Source of the DNA: Selaginella moellendorffii
Lineage: Eukaryota; Streptophyta; Lycopodiopsida; Selaginellales; Selaginellaceae
Reading direction: 5' to 3'
Assembly: GCF_000143415.4 (NCBI RefSeq)
Contig: NW_003314278.1
Span: forward strand, 1,627,543 to 1,691,542
Length of the DNA stretch: 64,000 nucleotides
Position numbers and translations under genes: made by a program
Shown here: positions 20,647 to 30,640 of the stretch, in pieces
Numbering within the stretch: the stretch's first letter is position 1
Layout of the letters: every line of letters starts with the position of its first letter
Notes under the pieces: generated by a model
What the model was told of the DNA's origin: nothing
Seen by the model: only the letters and a program-made list of their open reading frames with translations
Databases searched by the model: none

Positions 20647-21868
20647 CTAGTTTAACTCCAAGAGGTTTTGCGCAAAGAGGCGCTTGTGCACCCAATACAC
20701 GATCAAATCCGCCGTGAGTTTCTTCTCGTCGATCAAGAATGGCTCCACGGTGCTGGGAGGTGATCCATAGGCAGACACCGAAAATCCTCTAGCACCTTTT
20801 TGTTCCAAAAGTTTTGAGTGTCGATTTTGAGTGCAAAATGGCAGAATCCATGCACGTACCTTCCAAGCTCGCGTCTGGGAAGTAGGCCCAGAATGTGTAT
20901 GGAATGCCGAGCTTCGAGAAAGAGCCCCTTAGCTGCGATTGCAAAGTGGTGATTGGCAAGGATATCGCGATCTCAAGAGGAGACGAACCTGGTCGTTCTC
21001 GAAGCAAACTTCTACGTCGGCTAGGTTCTCTTCCTTCGCCAGTTTTGCTTGGAGACGCGGAGCGACGTCTTCTACCATGAGAGCTGGATAAGTCTTGGCT
21101 GCGGGCTTCTTTGGCTTTGGCTTTGGCTTTGCTGCGGGCTTTTCCGGCTTTTCCTTTGCCGGGGGAGGAGGAGGAGCCTCCTTGCCTGTGTTTTGCGAGC
21201 ACACGAATGAACACGAATGAACTAGCACGAGACATGGAAGAACTTGTATCAAACCTGGGGCAGACTCCGCTACGATGAGCTCGTTGTTGAAGCCACCGGT
21301 ACCATCGGATGCCATCGGAGAGTCCGGCGAGTGCATCCACTGGCCATCCACGATGAACTTGTACTTGTATGATCCCGGAGCTAGCTTCTGGAAACAATTA
21401 GACCCATGACAGTCTAATTGCAAGAACTTCGAAGTAGAACTTACTTGCTTGATCTGAAATGTACCATCCGGGCTCTTCTCAAGAGGGACTTGCTTTTGCC
21501 ACTCGAGGAAGTCGCCGGTGAGCAGCACCTCGGAAGCTTGGCCCTTCCAAGCAAAGATTATATCCTGTGTCACCACTGTACGTGTCTTCCATCGCACGCA
21601 CGCACTGGCATCAGCTGTATGATGGACCAAAACTTCCTCGCAAAGTTCTAGACTTACATGTGGAAGTGGAAGTGGATGGCCCGTCCGCTACGCTCGCACG
21701 CAGCGATTGTATGCTCCTCGCCTCCTTTCTTTCTGGCAAACCAAAGCCCTTCGAATGCCGCAGCTCGAATCTGAGTAGTGTGCAGCGGCACGGCCTGATG
21801 AGCTGCGTAGCCTCGTGCGGACTAGCAAAGTACGTCAATCTGCTGCAAGCGGTGGCAGCCATAGCCAC
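20647..21868 (-). CDS. Plastid CBM48 (AMPK-beta-like glycogen-binding) protein, PTST-like, 294 aa
   Basis: Six exons: 21658-21868, 21445-21575, 21255-21387, 20989-21185, 20860-20932 and 20647-20786. All joins are in phase. Residues 1-60 look like a chloroplast transit peptide (MAMAATACSRLTYFASP, rich in S/R). A CBM48 domain follows at about 72-155: FAWKGQASEVLLTGDFLEWQ, then GSYKYKFIVDGQWMHSP and NNELIVAES. Next is a Pro/Lys-rich linker (KPKPKPKK), a helix (RLQAKLAKEENLADVEVCF) and a C-terminal domain with GIPYTFWAYFP, FSVSAYGSPPS and ADLIVYWVHKRLF. CBM48 proteins of plastids bind glucans and recruit starch enzymes (PTST group) or act with SnRK1. The domain order here, with CBM48 first, differs from PTST2/3, so the assignment to PTST is uncertain. 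Probably acts in starch metabolism. Confidence 0.75.
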
Positions 21869-22289
21869 ACGAGCTTCGAGGCTGGAGCTGGAGCTCCACC
21901 TCCACCTTTACGAGATAAGTCTGCACTTCCAAGTGGCAACATGTTAGCCACACTCCCAAATCAGCATTTCAGTTTATTAACCTCGTCATTACCAGACTGG
22001 TACCCAATCCAGAGGACTGGGAAATCCATCTCAGCCCGTTAGTCACGTCGAAACAAAACATCTTAGTTGCTGTGGTCCCCTTGGGATTTCCTGGCATTGA
22101 TATGTGACGGTGCTTTGCTGCAAACCAGCAGCCAGCTTGTTTGCACGGTCACCGCAGAGAAGCTTGAGGCTTACCTCTTGTGTGGGATTGCAGCATGAAT
22201 TCACAGTCGTAGCTAAAGTTCTAAACATCCAGCGCCAAAGGTACGCAAGCTTCTTCTCTCCCAGAGTTTGACGAACTCTTCTTCCAGCC

Positions 22290-23780
22290 ATGGGTGCTAC
22301 ACCACAAGATCAAACCGCACACGTTGTTCTCGTCCCATACCCGGCTCAGGGTCACATTCCACCGATGATCCATCTCGCGCGAAAGCTAGCTGCCAACGAG
22401 ATCATCGTCACGCTGGTTAACGTGGACAGCGTCCACAAGATGCTCCTCAAGCAATGGAGCTGCCCACCGGGATCGGACATCCGGCTGGAGCAAGTCGAGT
22501 GCGGCCTCAAGCTCCCGGCCGGGGTGGACGCGTCGTGCCTCGAGAACCCGGAAGCTCTCTTTGACGCAGTTGACAGCCTCAAAGCTCCGGTGGAGGAGCT
22601 CGTACGTGAGCTCACGCCAACTCCTTGTTGCATCGTTGCCGACTTCTTCCTTGGCTGGCCCCTCGAGCTGGCCAGGACGCTAGGCACCGGTTCCGCAATC
22701 TACTGGCCTGGAAACGCAGCATGGAGTTCACTCCACCACCATATGAAGCTGCTCGAGGCCCACGGCGATCTCTTCTGCCAAGGCAAGCCAAAGTTCTTGT
22801 CAGTAGTAGTCAACCAAGTTTGTGAAATCCATGCAGGAGAGAGGGAGGAGGACAGGATCATCACGTACATCCCTGGAGTTCCCGGCCTGGAGTACGGTGA
22901 TCTTCCGGAGTACTTCAAGCGAAAGCTCGGGAGCCCGAGTCGCCGGCTTCTCTTCGACTACGACCAGGATCGCATGAAGCACTGCGAGTGGATCCTCGTC
23001 AACAGCATGGCGGAGCTGGAGCCCGAGACGTTCCACGCGATGCAAGCGGCGCTGCCAGCCAGCAAGTTCGCTGCGATCGGGCCACTCTTCCCAGTCTCCC
23101 ACCACGAATCGCCAGCAGCGCTCAAGGGAGTGAGCCTCCGAGACGAGGAGCATGGCTGCCTCAAGTGGCTCGACACGCGCGCCGAGAGCTCCGTGCTCTA
23201 CGTCTCGTTCGGGAGCATCAGCGTTCTCTCGGAGGATACGTTCCAGGAGATCGCCGCGGGGCTGGAGGCTAGCGAGCAGGCGTTTCTCTGGGTGAATCGC
23301 GAGGATCTGGTGAAGAGGAGCGCCACTCACGACGAGTTCTACGCGGGGTTTCTGGAGAGGACGCGCGAGCAAGGAATGGTCGTGTCGTGGGCGCCGCAAG
23401 TCCGAGTGCTAGCGCACTCCTCCATCGGAGGATTTCTCTCGCACTGCGGCTGGAACTCGACGCTGGAGAGCATCTGCTATGGCGTGCCACTGCTGGGATG
23501 GCCGTGCCACTCGGAGCAAAGGACCAACGCCAAGCTGGTGGAAGAGGACTGGCGAGTGGGGAAGAGACTGTGGCGGCGAGGCGATGGAGACACGGTGACC
23601 CGGGGTGTCGTGGAGCAGCGGATTACTGAATTCATGAGTGGAATGGACAAGGAGGAGATATGGGCGAGAGCGAAAGATCTCAAGAATGTGGCCCGCGCTA
23701 CTGCCAATCCAGGCGGGAACTCCCACGAGAATCTGGCAACGTTTGCGCGAGCAGTGAAGACGATGACGATGGGAGACTAA
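22290..23780 (+). CDS. Family-1 UDP-glycosyltransferase (496 aa), intron-less
   Basis: One exon. The N-terminus has VVLVPYPAQGHIPPMIHLAR with the catalytic-type His. The PSPG box starts at about residue 367 (WAPQVRVLAHSSIGGFLSHC, then GWNSTLESICYGVPLLGWPC, HSEQ). It is clearly paralogous to the UGT at 19093 over its whole length (shared ELVRE, WPGNAAWSS.HHH, ILVNS..ELE, SSVLYVSFGS) but lacks the intron that the neighbour has after the first third. It has a longer insert around CEIHAGEREEDRIITY. Both likely arose by tandem duplication followed by intron loss or gain. Sugar donor probably UDP-glucose (terminal Gln); acceptor unknown. Confidence 0.9.
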   Translation: MGATPQDQTAHVVLVPYPAQGHIPPMIHLARKLAANEIIVTLVNVDSVHKMLLKQWSCPPGSDIRLEQVECGLKLPAGVDASCLENPEALFDAVDSLKAPVEELVRELTPTPCCIVADFFLGWPLELARTLGTGSAIYWPGNAAWSSLHHHMKLLEAHGDLFCQGKPKFLSVVVNQVCEIHAGEREEDRIITYIPGVPGLEYGDLPEYFKRKLGSPSRRLLFDYDQDRMKHCEWILVNSMAELEPETFHAMQAALPASKFAAIGPLFPVSHHESPAALKGVSLRDEEHGCLKWLDTRAESSVLYVSFGSISVLSEDTFQEIAAGLEASEQAFLWVNREDLVKRSATHDEFYAGFLERTREQGMVVSWAPQVRVLAHSSIGGFLSHCGWNSTLESICYGVPLLGWPCHSEQRTNAKLVEEDWRVGKRLWRRGDGDTVTRGVVEQRITEFMSGMDKEEIWARAKDLKNVARATANPGGNSHENLATFARAVKTMTMGD

Positions 23781-23851
23781 CAGCGAAGCCTCTGCCACAG
23801 GGAATCTTCTCTGTCTGGGATAGCTCCTCTTTCCTCCATAAACCCTAATCT

Positions 23852-25093
23852 ATGAGACATGAGCTTTATTTGTTTGCCCAGCTCGTGAGGAAGTGCCGTA
23901 ATGCCAGGGATCTCTTGCAGGGCAAATGCGTCCACGCGCAAATCCTCGAGAGTGGGCTCATCCACGAGCGATTTCTTGCGAATCTCCTGGTTGAAATGTA
24001 TGGCAAGTGCGGCAGCGTGGAGGAATCCAGAGCTGTGTTTGATGGGATACAGGAGCCGAATCTTTTCTCCTGGACAAACATGCTTGCAGTGTATGCCCAG
24101 AGAGGGGATTTGCAGAAAGCGAAGGAGATTTTTGGTAAGATGCCTGAGAAGGATCGAGTCGCCTGGAATGCGATGATTCAAGCTTACGCTCGAAGCGGCT
24201 GTTTTGGAAAAGCCAAAGAGATGTTTGATGTCATGAGCAATCGCAATGTTGTGTCGTGGACGACTGTTCTTGCAGCACTTGCCCAAGAAGGGAATTTTGA
24301 GCTTGCGAAAGACATGTTCGACAGAATGCCGCGGCGGGATTCCGTGTCATGCAACGCGATGATGGATGCTTGTGTACAAAGCCAAGATTTTGAAAGAGTT
24401 CGAGAGATGTTTTTTAGTATGTTGGAGAAGGACATAGCATCTTGGACTACAATCTTAGCAGCAAATGCCCAAGTAGGCAATTTTTCTTTTCTGCTCCAGC
24501 TATTTCACAAGATGCCGCTACACAACGCTGTGGCTTGGACAATTCTTTTCCTCGCTTATGCTCACAATGGCGATCTTTGCATGGCCAGAAGAATCTTCTC
24601 TATGCTTCCGGAAAAGTCTCTTGTGGAGTGGAACGCTCTCATCCAAGCATATGCCCAAAACGGGCATGCCAAGACCACGCTCGAGCTCTTTAGCTTCATG
24701 GCGATGGAGGGAATCGCCCCAAACTCCGTCACCTTTCTCACCCTCCTCGCCGCTTGCAATCACATTGGCCTCGTCGAGATTGGCCGCTGGTACTTCCTCT
24801 CGATGATCCAAGACCACCACCTCGTCCCCAGTCACCAGCACTTTTGCTGCATGATCGAGCTCCTTGGTCGATCCGGGAGGCTTCGCGAGGCGGAAGAATT
24901 CGCTGCTTCCATGCCCGCAGTGGAGATGGCGATGTCCAGATCGCTAGTTGGAGCTTGCAACTTAAATGGCGAGAGTGATCGTGGAGAACGCATTGCTAGA
25001 CGAGCACTGGAGTGTGACCCCGAGAACGCTGCTCCTTATGTGATGCTTACCAGCGTCTATTCCCTGGAAGATGGTGAGAACTTCTCTTTGTAA
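23852..25093 (+). CDS. PPR protein (413 aa)
   Basis: Intron-less, starting only 71 bp after the stop of the UGT gene. It opens with the typical LVRKCRNARDLLQGKCVHAQ and NLLVEMYGKCGSVEESRAVF blocks. About nine 31-residue S-type repeats follow (KMPEKDRVAWNAMIQAYARS, DRMPRRDSVSCNAMMDACVQ and so on), then an L2/S2/E1-like end (GIAPNSVTFLTLLAACNHIG, HFCCMIELLGRSGRL, PYVMLTSVYS). No DYW domain. It is probably an organelle RNA-binding factor, though targeting is not evident. The end is 82 bp from the convergent K+ channel gene. Confidence 0.85.
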   Translation: MRHELYLFAQLVRKCRNARDLLQGKCVHAQILESGLIHERFLANLLVEMYGKCGSVEESRAVFDGIQEPNLFSWTNMLAVYAQRGDLQKAKEIFGKMPEKDRVAWNAMIQAYARSGCFGKAKEMFDVMSNRNVVSWTTVLAALAQEGNFELAKDMFDRMPRRDSVSCNAMMDACVQSQDFERVREMFFSMLEKDIASWTTILAANAQVGNFSFLLQLFHKMPLHNAVAWTILFLAYAHNGDLCMARRIFSMLPEKSLVEWNALIQAYAQNGHAKTTLELFSFMAMEGIAPNSVTFLTLLAACNHIGLVEIGRWYFLSMIQDHHLVPSHQHFCCMIELLGRSGRLREAEEFAASMPAVEMAMSRSLVGACNLNGESDRGERIARRALECDPENAAPYVMLTSVYSLEDGENFSL

Positions 25094-25175
25094 AATTAAT
25101 CGATCACTTCTTGTTGATAAATAATGGATACATGGTACAAATGGTACACTATATACCTTCTTCAAGCTCTCTTCT

Positions 25176-28100
25176 CTAGAGGTGTGAAGAGCTTGTCGAT
25201 GGATGATCGTGAAGAAAGACGGTGGAAGTCTCGATGGGCTGGGAGCTGTGCACTTCCAGCTCCAAATGATCCGGTGACGACTGGCTGAGGAGATCCTGCT
25301 GCTGCTGCTGGTTCTTTGTCCGGAGGAGATTTCTCGAAGACGACGAGAGGAGCGCCACTTCTCTCGAGCTCAAGTTCCTATGCCTCAGGCTGGATCGCGG
25401 GGACTCTTGCTGGCTCTCAGAAACTTCTACAATGTTTGGATTGCACTGTGACGACGCAGTTCTTGTCTTTGTTTGCTGCTCAGCCGCTGCCTCGAAAGCA
25501 GAGATGACGAGCACGCTTCCACAGCGCTTGGCTTCATCATAAGGAGTACGGCCCCATCTGTCAGTAGAAGCGTGAGTGATCGATCGCTTGCCAGAGGAGC
25601 GGACGTTCGAAAGTACCTGTCCTTGTAGAAGATGCTGGCCCCAGCATTGATAAGGAACTTGACAAACGAATTCAAGCCTTCGGCCGCAGCGACATGCAAT
25701 GCGGTCCTTGAGTAATAATCTGCCGCATTTGGATCCACTCCATGGTTTATTAGACGCTTGAGGAGTTCTAAGTTGTTCTTTACCACCGCGCGGATGAGCA
25801 TGTTTCCGGGGTAAGTTAAGTTGAGCCTGGCTCCCCTCTCCACAAGGATGCTTGCTGTGTAGTCGTGTCCACCTTTGATGGCTTCGAGCAACGGGCTGTT
25901 GCCTAGATTATCTGCGCACCCAAATGATCGTTTAGATTGGAAGTACGCTGGACTGAGAAGAAAAATACCAAGAGCGTTTATGTCTGCTCCTTCTCTCAAC
26001 AGCAACGAGACGATGTCGTCGTAGCCTTTAGAAGCTGCAAGGTGCTGCAAGACTTGATCCTGATGAGCACACAACAAAGAATCAGCGTCAATGATTTCTT
26101 ACGAGAGGCGTTTTCCCAACGTAGTCGGACTTCACAGGATCTGCTCCCGTTCGTATCAGGCTGCGCAGATAATACAAGTCGCCTTGAAAAGCAGCGTTGT
26201 TCATTCTCAACGTCAGCTCTGACTGCTGGTGCCCCAGTTGCGATTGAATCTCGTCAGTGAGCTGACTTACTCGAAAGTCTCCAGTTTGTTGCTAAGAAAC
26301 AGATAAAGGAAAACACCTGAGGAACATGCTTGGATAATGAAGGTTTTCGTACCTTGAGCAGATTGTTGAGAACTTGGCGACTGTCGACGGCATAGATTTG
26401 CATTATGTTTGTAAGCACATGCTTGTCCAGCCTTAGTAGCGCGCTCAGCTCCGACACACGGACAGTATACGGCTGAGGGATGTTGCAAAGCACAGCAACT
26501 TCCCCGAAAATGTTATGGTCCTCGACTGTAAAGACTTCCTCAGAGCCATCTTCTGCAACAGAAACAACTTCCTGAGAAGGAAGTTTTTAAAACGAGAAAA
26601 ACTTGTTTAGTCAAAAAGCACAGGCCAGAAATCCAAAACCACTTGCCAGCAGTCCATGCGACACAATGTAGAGCCTATCTGCAGCACTCCCTTGCTCCAT
26701 TATCATTTCTCCTGGCAAAAAGTATTCCTTGTGTACGTTGCTTACCTGCGTCAGTGGTGAACGAACAAAATCCTATCAGAATCCAAGAGTCAGAAGCGAA
26801 ACAAACTTACAATCTGGTTGATAAACTCGTTTGAGCAGCTTTTAAAAAGTGGCACGTCCGCAACCGTATCAAGGTACAGGGCCTGAGAGACCTGGAAGCT
26901 CACAGATTCTTTTTAGTATCAAACAAGTTGGTTTTGTTTTGACTACCTTGGCACGAATAGAAGCAGGGAATTCCTTCATCACTGTCCGTTCTGCAAGCTG
27001 CCCTTCAAACTCGAGCCGGACGTGAGCTTTCATTTGCTGCCTCAGGTCCCTTGGAAGGCTGTGCATGTTCATAAACTTGATAATCCCCGCCATCCGGTCC
27101 CGAAACTTCTCGGTGCTCGACCCTCTCACTATCAATCCCGTCATGTTTCCAATAAGATATGCTCCCAGGATCATGTCAAACGAAACAAAGATCATAACGA
27201 AAACCATCTCCCTGACGTTCACGGCATGAATATCTCCATAGCCTTGCGAAACAACGAATAATTAATCACGAAACTTTGCAACGATCACAGAAAAGAATCC
27301 ACGTACCAACAGTCGCCATGGTGAGAATCGCCCAGTAGAGCGCGGTGACGTAACGCTTCAAAAGATCAATCTCGTGGAAGTTGTGGTAGGAAAAATCGCC
27401 AAGCGTGAGGCTGCCGATCCAGGTGTAGGATTCCTGCGAGTGTGCCATGGTTGTTGCGAGGTAGTAGAAGATGCAAGCAGCCGTGTGCGTGCAGTAGAGC
27501 TCCACCGTTAGCAGTTTCGCAATCCTCGCCACAAAGTAGTGGACGCGAATGTCCTTCTCCAGCCTCTTAAAGAAACGCTCCACTTTGCGAACTCTATACA
27601 GCCGGATCCACAGCATGTATCGGATCTCCTCGTGTCTTCCACAAGCCTGAGAAAAAAAGAAGAAAAAAAACGAAAAAAAAAAGAGAAAAGTTTTGAGCGA
27701 TCTTCGCGAAGAAACTCCTGGTGTGGTGTGTGGAGTGAGCCATTGGTTACCTTGTACAGTGCATCCCAGGGCAGGCACGCCAGGAAATCTGGGATGAGAT
27801 CCGTCTTTCCATACCTGCCAAGCGATTCACCATCCAAGAACACTGGAAGGAAATATCTTTTTACCTCAAAGCGATCTTCTTGTGGTCCGTGATCGTCTTG
27901 TAGGTGTGGGAATCCTTGAAGGCCACGAAGAAATTGATGACAATGTCGGCCAGGAAGATCACCTGGACGACCATGTCGAAGACCCCGACGCGCCAGGGCA
28001 GGCCGCGAAAGAAGCCGAATTCCATGGGCGTGAAGAAGGAGGAATACGCCGCCGACACCAGGATGAAGGTCGTCCACCAGTGATGCCATCTGCGAGTCGC

Positions 28101-28339
28101 GCCCACTCAGTGAGTGATCCTCGCCGCGATCCACCGATCGGTATCGATCGATCGGGAGTGGAAGAAATATTTCCAAGAAAACGCTCTTACCGCGACTCGG
28201 GCAGAATGACATGGAGCCTTAGGGCTTTAAGCGCCGAGCTACTGGCTTGCCATTCCCTGATGTATCGCGACACTCGCGATCGATTGCTCCCATTGCCCTC
28301 GTACCCCTCCCGCTCGAGCCTCGGTTCGTCCTCGTCCAT
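25176..28339 (-). CDS. SKOR: Outward-rectifying Shaker K+ channel, SKOR/GORK type (813 aa)
   Basis: Twelve exons join in phase: 28191-28339, 27865-28089, 27751-27814, 27307-27646, 26947-27242, 26811-26891, 26643-26772, 26353-26552, 26103-26291, 25969-26059, 25617-25911 and 25176-25557. Order: cytosolic N-terminus, S1 (WWTTFILVSAAYSSFFTP) to S6, an S4 with spaced arginines (RLYRVRKVERFFKRLEKDIR) and the pore TVGYGDIHAVN. A C-linker and cyclic-nucleotide-binding domain follow (LPGEMIMEQGSAADRLYIVS, NIPQPYTVRVSEL), then about five ankyrin repeats (NLGNSPLLEAIKGGHDY, YYSRTALHVAAAEGLNS, RWGRTPYDEAKRCG). SKOR channels release K+ into xylem or out of guard cells. The last 150 residues are Ser/Gln-rich and I see no KHA domain, which usually ends this family. 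The start was chosen as the first ATG in frame with exon 1 (MDEDEPRLER). Confidence 0.88.
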
Positions 28340-29227
28340 GGGCGATACATTCCAATCGCTGGAGCTCCAGGATCACAAATTCCCCTCTTTGGAGGATCGA
28401 CACTATTGATCGATCACAAGATCGTGAGCTTCTCGAGCTCCAAGCGCCGGATTCATGTGTGGCGCACAAGTACGAGATCACGGGGAAAGCCTTCCAGCCC
28501 GTTTCAGTGCTTTGTCGCAAATTAAGTAGACAATGCCATGAAAGCTTAGCTGGACGCTGATGTGGCACGTGCGTGGAGCTTGCGTGGCATGGTCGTTATT
28601 AGCCGCGAGGTTAAGACTAAACAGGACTGTATCATTTGACTTCCCGTACCAATCATGCGCGAGGGAATCTACGGATCCAGTGGACTCGGCGGACAGAATC
28701 TCCTTGTGCTAGATATCTTAGTCGAGAATCTCGTGACAATTCGACACCCACTTTCTAATTTTTCCACTCGGCTGAAGTTGAGGTTGATCGATTGAGATAA
28801 ACGGCTTGTCGATCCCTGCAAGGGCCAAAGCTTACAAAATCACGCCAATCATATGCCAATCGTAATCATGGTTTGAGCATAGATGTTACAAAGTACAAAC
28901 CCAACTTTCAACTAACAATGATGTGTGATTCGTAGAAAGCATGAACTGAAAATCAAAATCGGCAAGCTTTGTCCATGAATGCCACTTCGTATTTCATTAG
29001 AAACTCTAGAATGAATTATGTAAAGGTTATTAACTTATTTGTTGAATGATTAATAATATAGCTGTTAAAACCATTTGGATCATTATGTAGAATATACTTA
29101 AGATTTAATCATTTAAACATTCAAAGAGCACTAATTATTTATTTATTTATTTATTTATATGCATAGCTAGCTCCAAATTTACAGATACTTAGCTATAGCT
29201 ATAGCGAGCAACCTTGAGCTCAAGCTC
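28340..29227. other. Intergenic, no gene seen
   Basis: The part next to 28340 is the 5' flank of the K+ channel. From about 28640 the sequence becomes AT-rich with a short (ttta)n run near 29138-29158. I see no open frame with family features and no RNA gene. Confidence 0.5.
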
Positions 29228-30317
29228 TTAAGACTTCGGAATGATCACACGCAAAAACCCGTCGCTGCAAAGCACACGAGAGAGCATTTAGATCAGAGAG
29301 GAATTGAGCCAAAACTTTCTTACATAAACTCGGCAGTGGCTCCATTCAAGTTGGCGTTCTTGGGCACACTCCACACCGAGCGGTAGGGGCCGTAGGAAAT
29401 ATCTCGCCGGTGATAAACCCTGCAGTCGCTCTCGGAACTCTGAGTGAAAGACTGGGAGCTCGACCACCACTCCCTGGAGCGAAATCCAGTCACTACAAGC
29501 CTGTCCATCCAGCGTTTGGTAAAACGATGAAACGAGAAAGAAGAAACTTAGAGAAGAGCATCACCTTCCACGGTCGATCTCCACTCGAATTCCTTCGGCG
29601 TTTACACCTGGTAGCTCCACCGTCACAATGTGCTCGGAGTCGGACTCCGTGACATCCATGCGAGGAGACCACTCAAAGCCTCGGATGGAAGTCTCGCGTT
29701 TTTCTTCTTCGTGCAAAAAAGGAGGAAGAGACCATTGCAACTTATGGATCGAGAAGAACCAGATGGAAGTACCTGAAGCCTCGGTAACAGGACGAGAGCT
29801 CTTGATTTGTGCCGCATGCTTGGACGCGGGCCTCGCAAAGAGTGGAGTTTCATCTTCACGAGACTTCACTACTTTGCTGCTGGAGAACTCCTCGTCTTCT
29901 TTTTTGGCACAGTCGCCACTGATTTTGCTAGTGTTCTTGGAAAGACTCGCTCGGCTCTCGCCATCCGGCATCACCTGAAGAAAGAAATTCACGGAATCAT
30001 AGAACGGAAATGGAAACAAAGGAAGAACATCGCATTTTTTTCTACGTACCTGTTTTAACTCGGCAGGTCGCATGAATTGTCCTCTTGCTTCGGCCCCTTG
30101 CCTCGCAAACATGAGCATGCTATCGCGACGATTTCCCGAAAATGCGGGGGTGGAGGAACATTCCTGCGAAGAAATTCCCAATTCCAATTTCCACATCCAA
30201 TTCAGCCTAAAGACTCACCGATCTAACGATCAAAGGGCCCGATTGAAGCCGCAACCCGTCCTCGAGATGGCACGCCAGGTGATACATCCTCGCGCGCGCC
30301 TTCTCATCGAGATCCAT
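29228..30317 (-). CDS. HSP20/alpha-crystallin-domain protein (256 aa)
   Basis: Six exons join in phase: 30219-30317, 30050-30163, 29773-29974, 29565-29706, 29324-29500 and 29228-29264. The first 140 residues are a low-similarity N-terminal arm (MDLDEKARARMYHLACHLED, later Ser/Lys-rich). The alpha-crystallin domain starts near residue 148: FEWSPRMDVTESDSEHIVTV, then ELPGVNAEGIRVEID, LVVTGFRSREWW and YGPYRSVWSVPKNANLNGAT, and ends DGFLRVIIPKS. The last block matches the conserved 'GxLxVxIPK' strand. No C-terminal IxI motif follows, because the protein stops two residues after IPK. The long N-arm and six exons are unusual for small heat-shock proteins, which are mostly intron-poor. It may be an HSP20-like protein of the ACD group with a non-chaperone role. 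Confidence 0.75.
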
Positions 30318-30640
30318 CTCAAATTTTCACCGCCAGAGAGATCGATCAGCGAGCTAGAGTGCTTACACCGGAGAGAAACCTAGCGAAGATCTTCCAGATA
30401 TTTAGGGAAGATCATATGAGCCACGTGGAAGTGTTTTATTAACGCATTTTTAGGGTTCTTCGTCCATAAACCCTAGCTCGTCTTATCACAAAAAAATGAG
30501 GGGTTCACAAATAGATCCTCGCGATCGCTCTTTGCCGGCGCGCATTGGCTCGAATTCTAGGACTCGACAATTCATCGCGAATGTCCTCTTGTCTCGGATC
30601 GCGCTGGCGGTAAGCTGATTCGCGGCATTGCGAGATTTTG

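Noticed and set aside
30380-30395. Heat-shock element upstream of the HSP20 gene (GAAGATCTTCC)
   Set aside because: The GAA and TTC blocks are four bases apart instead of two, so it does not fit the nGAAnnTTCn pattern.
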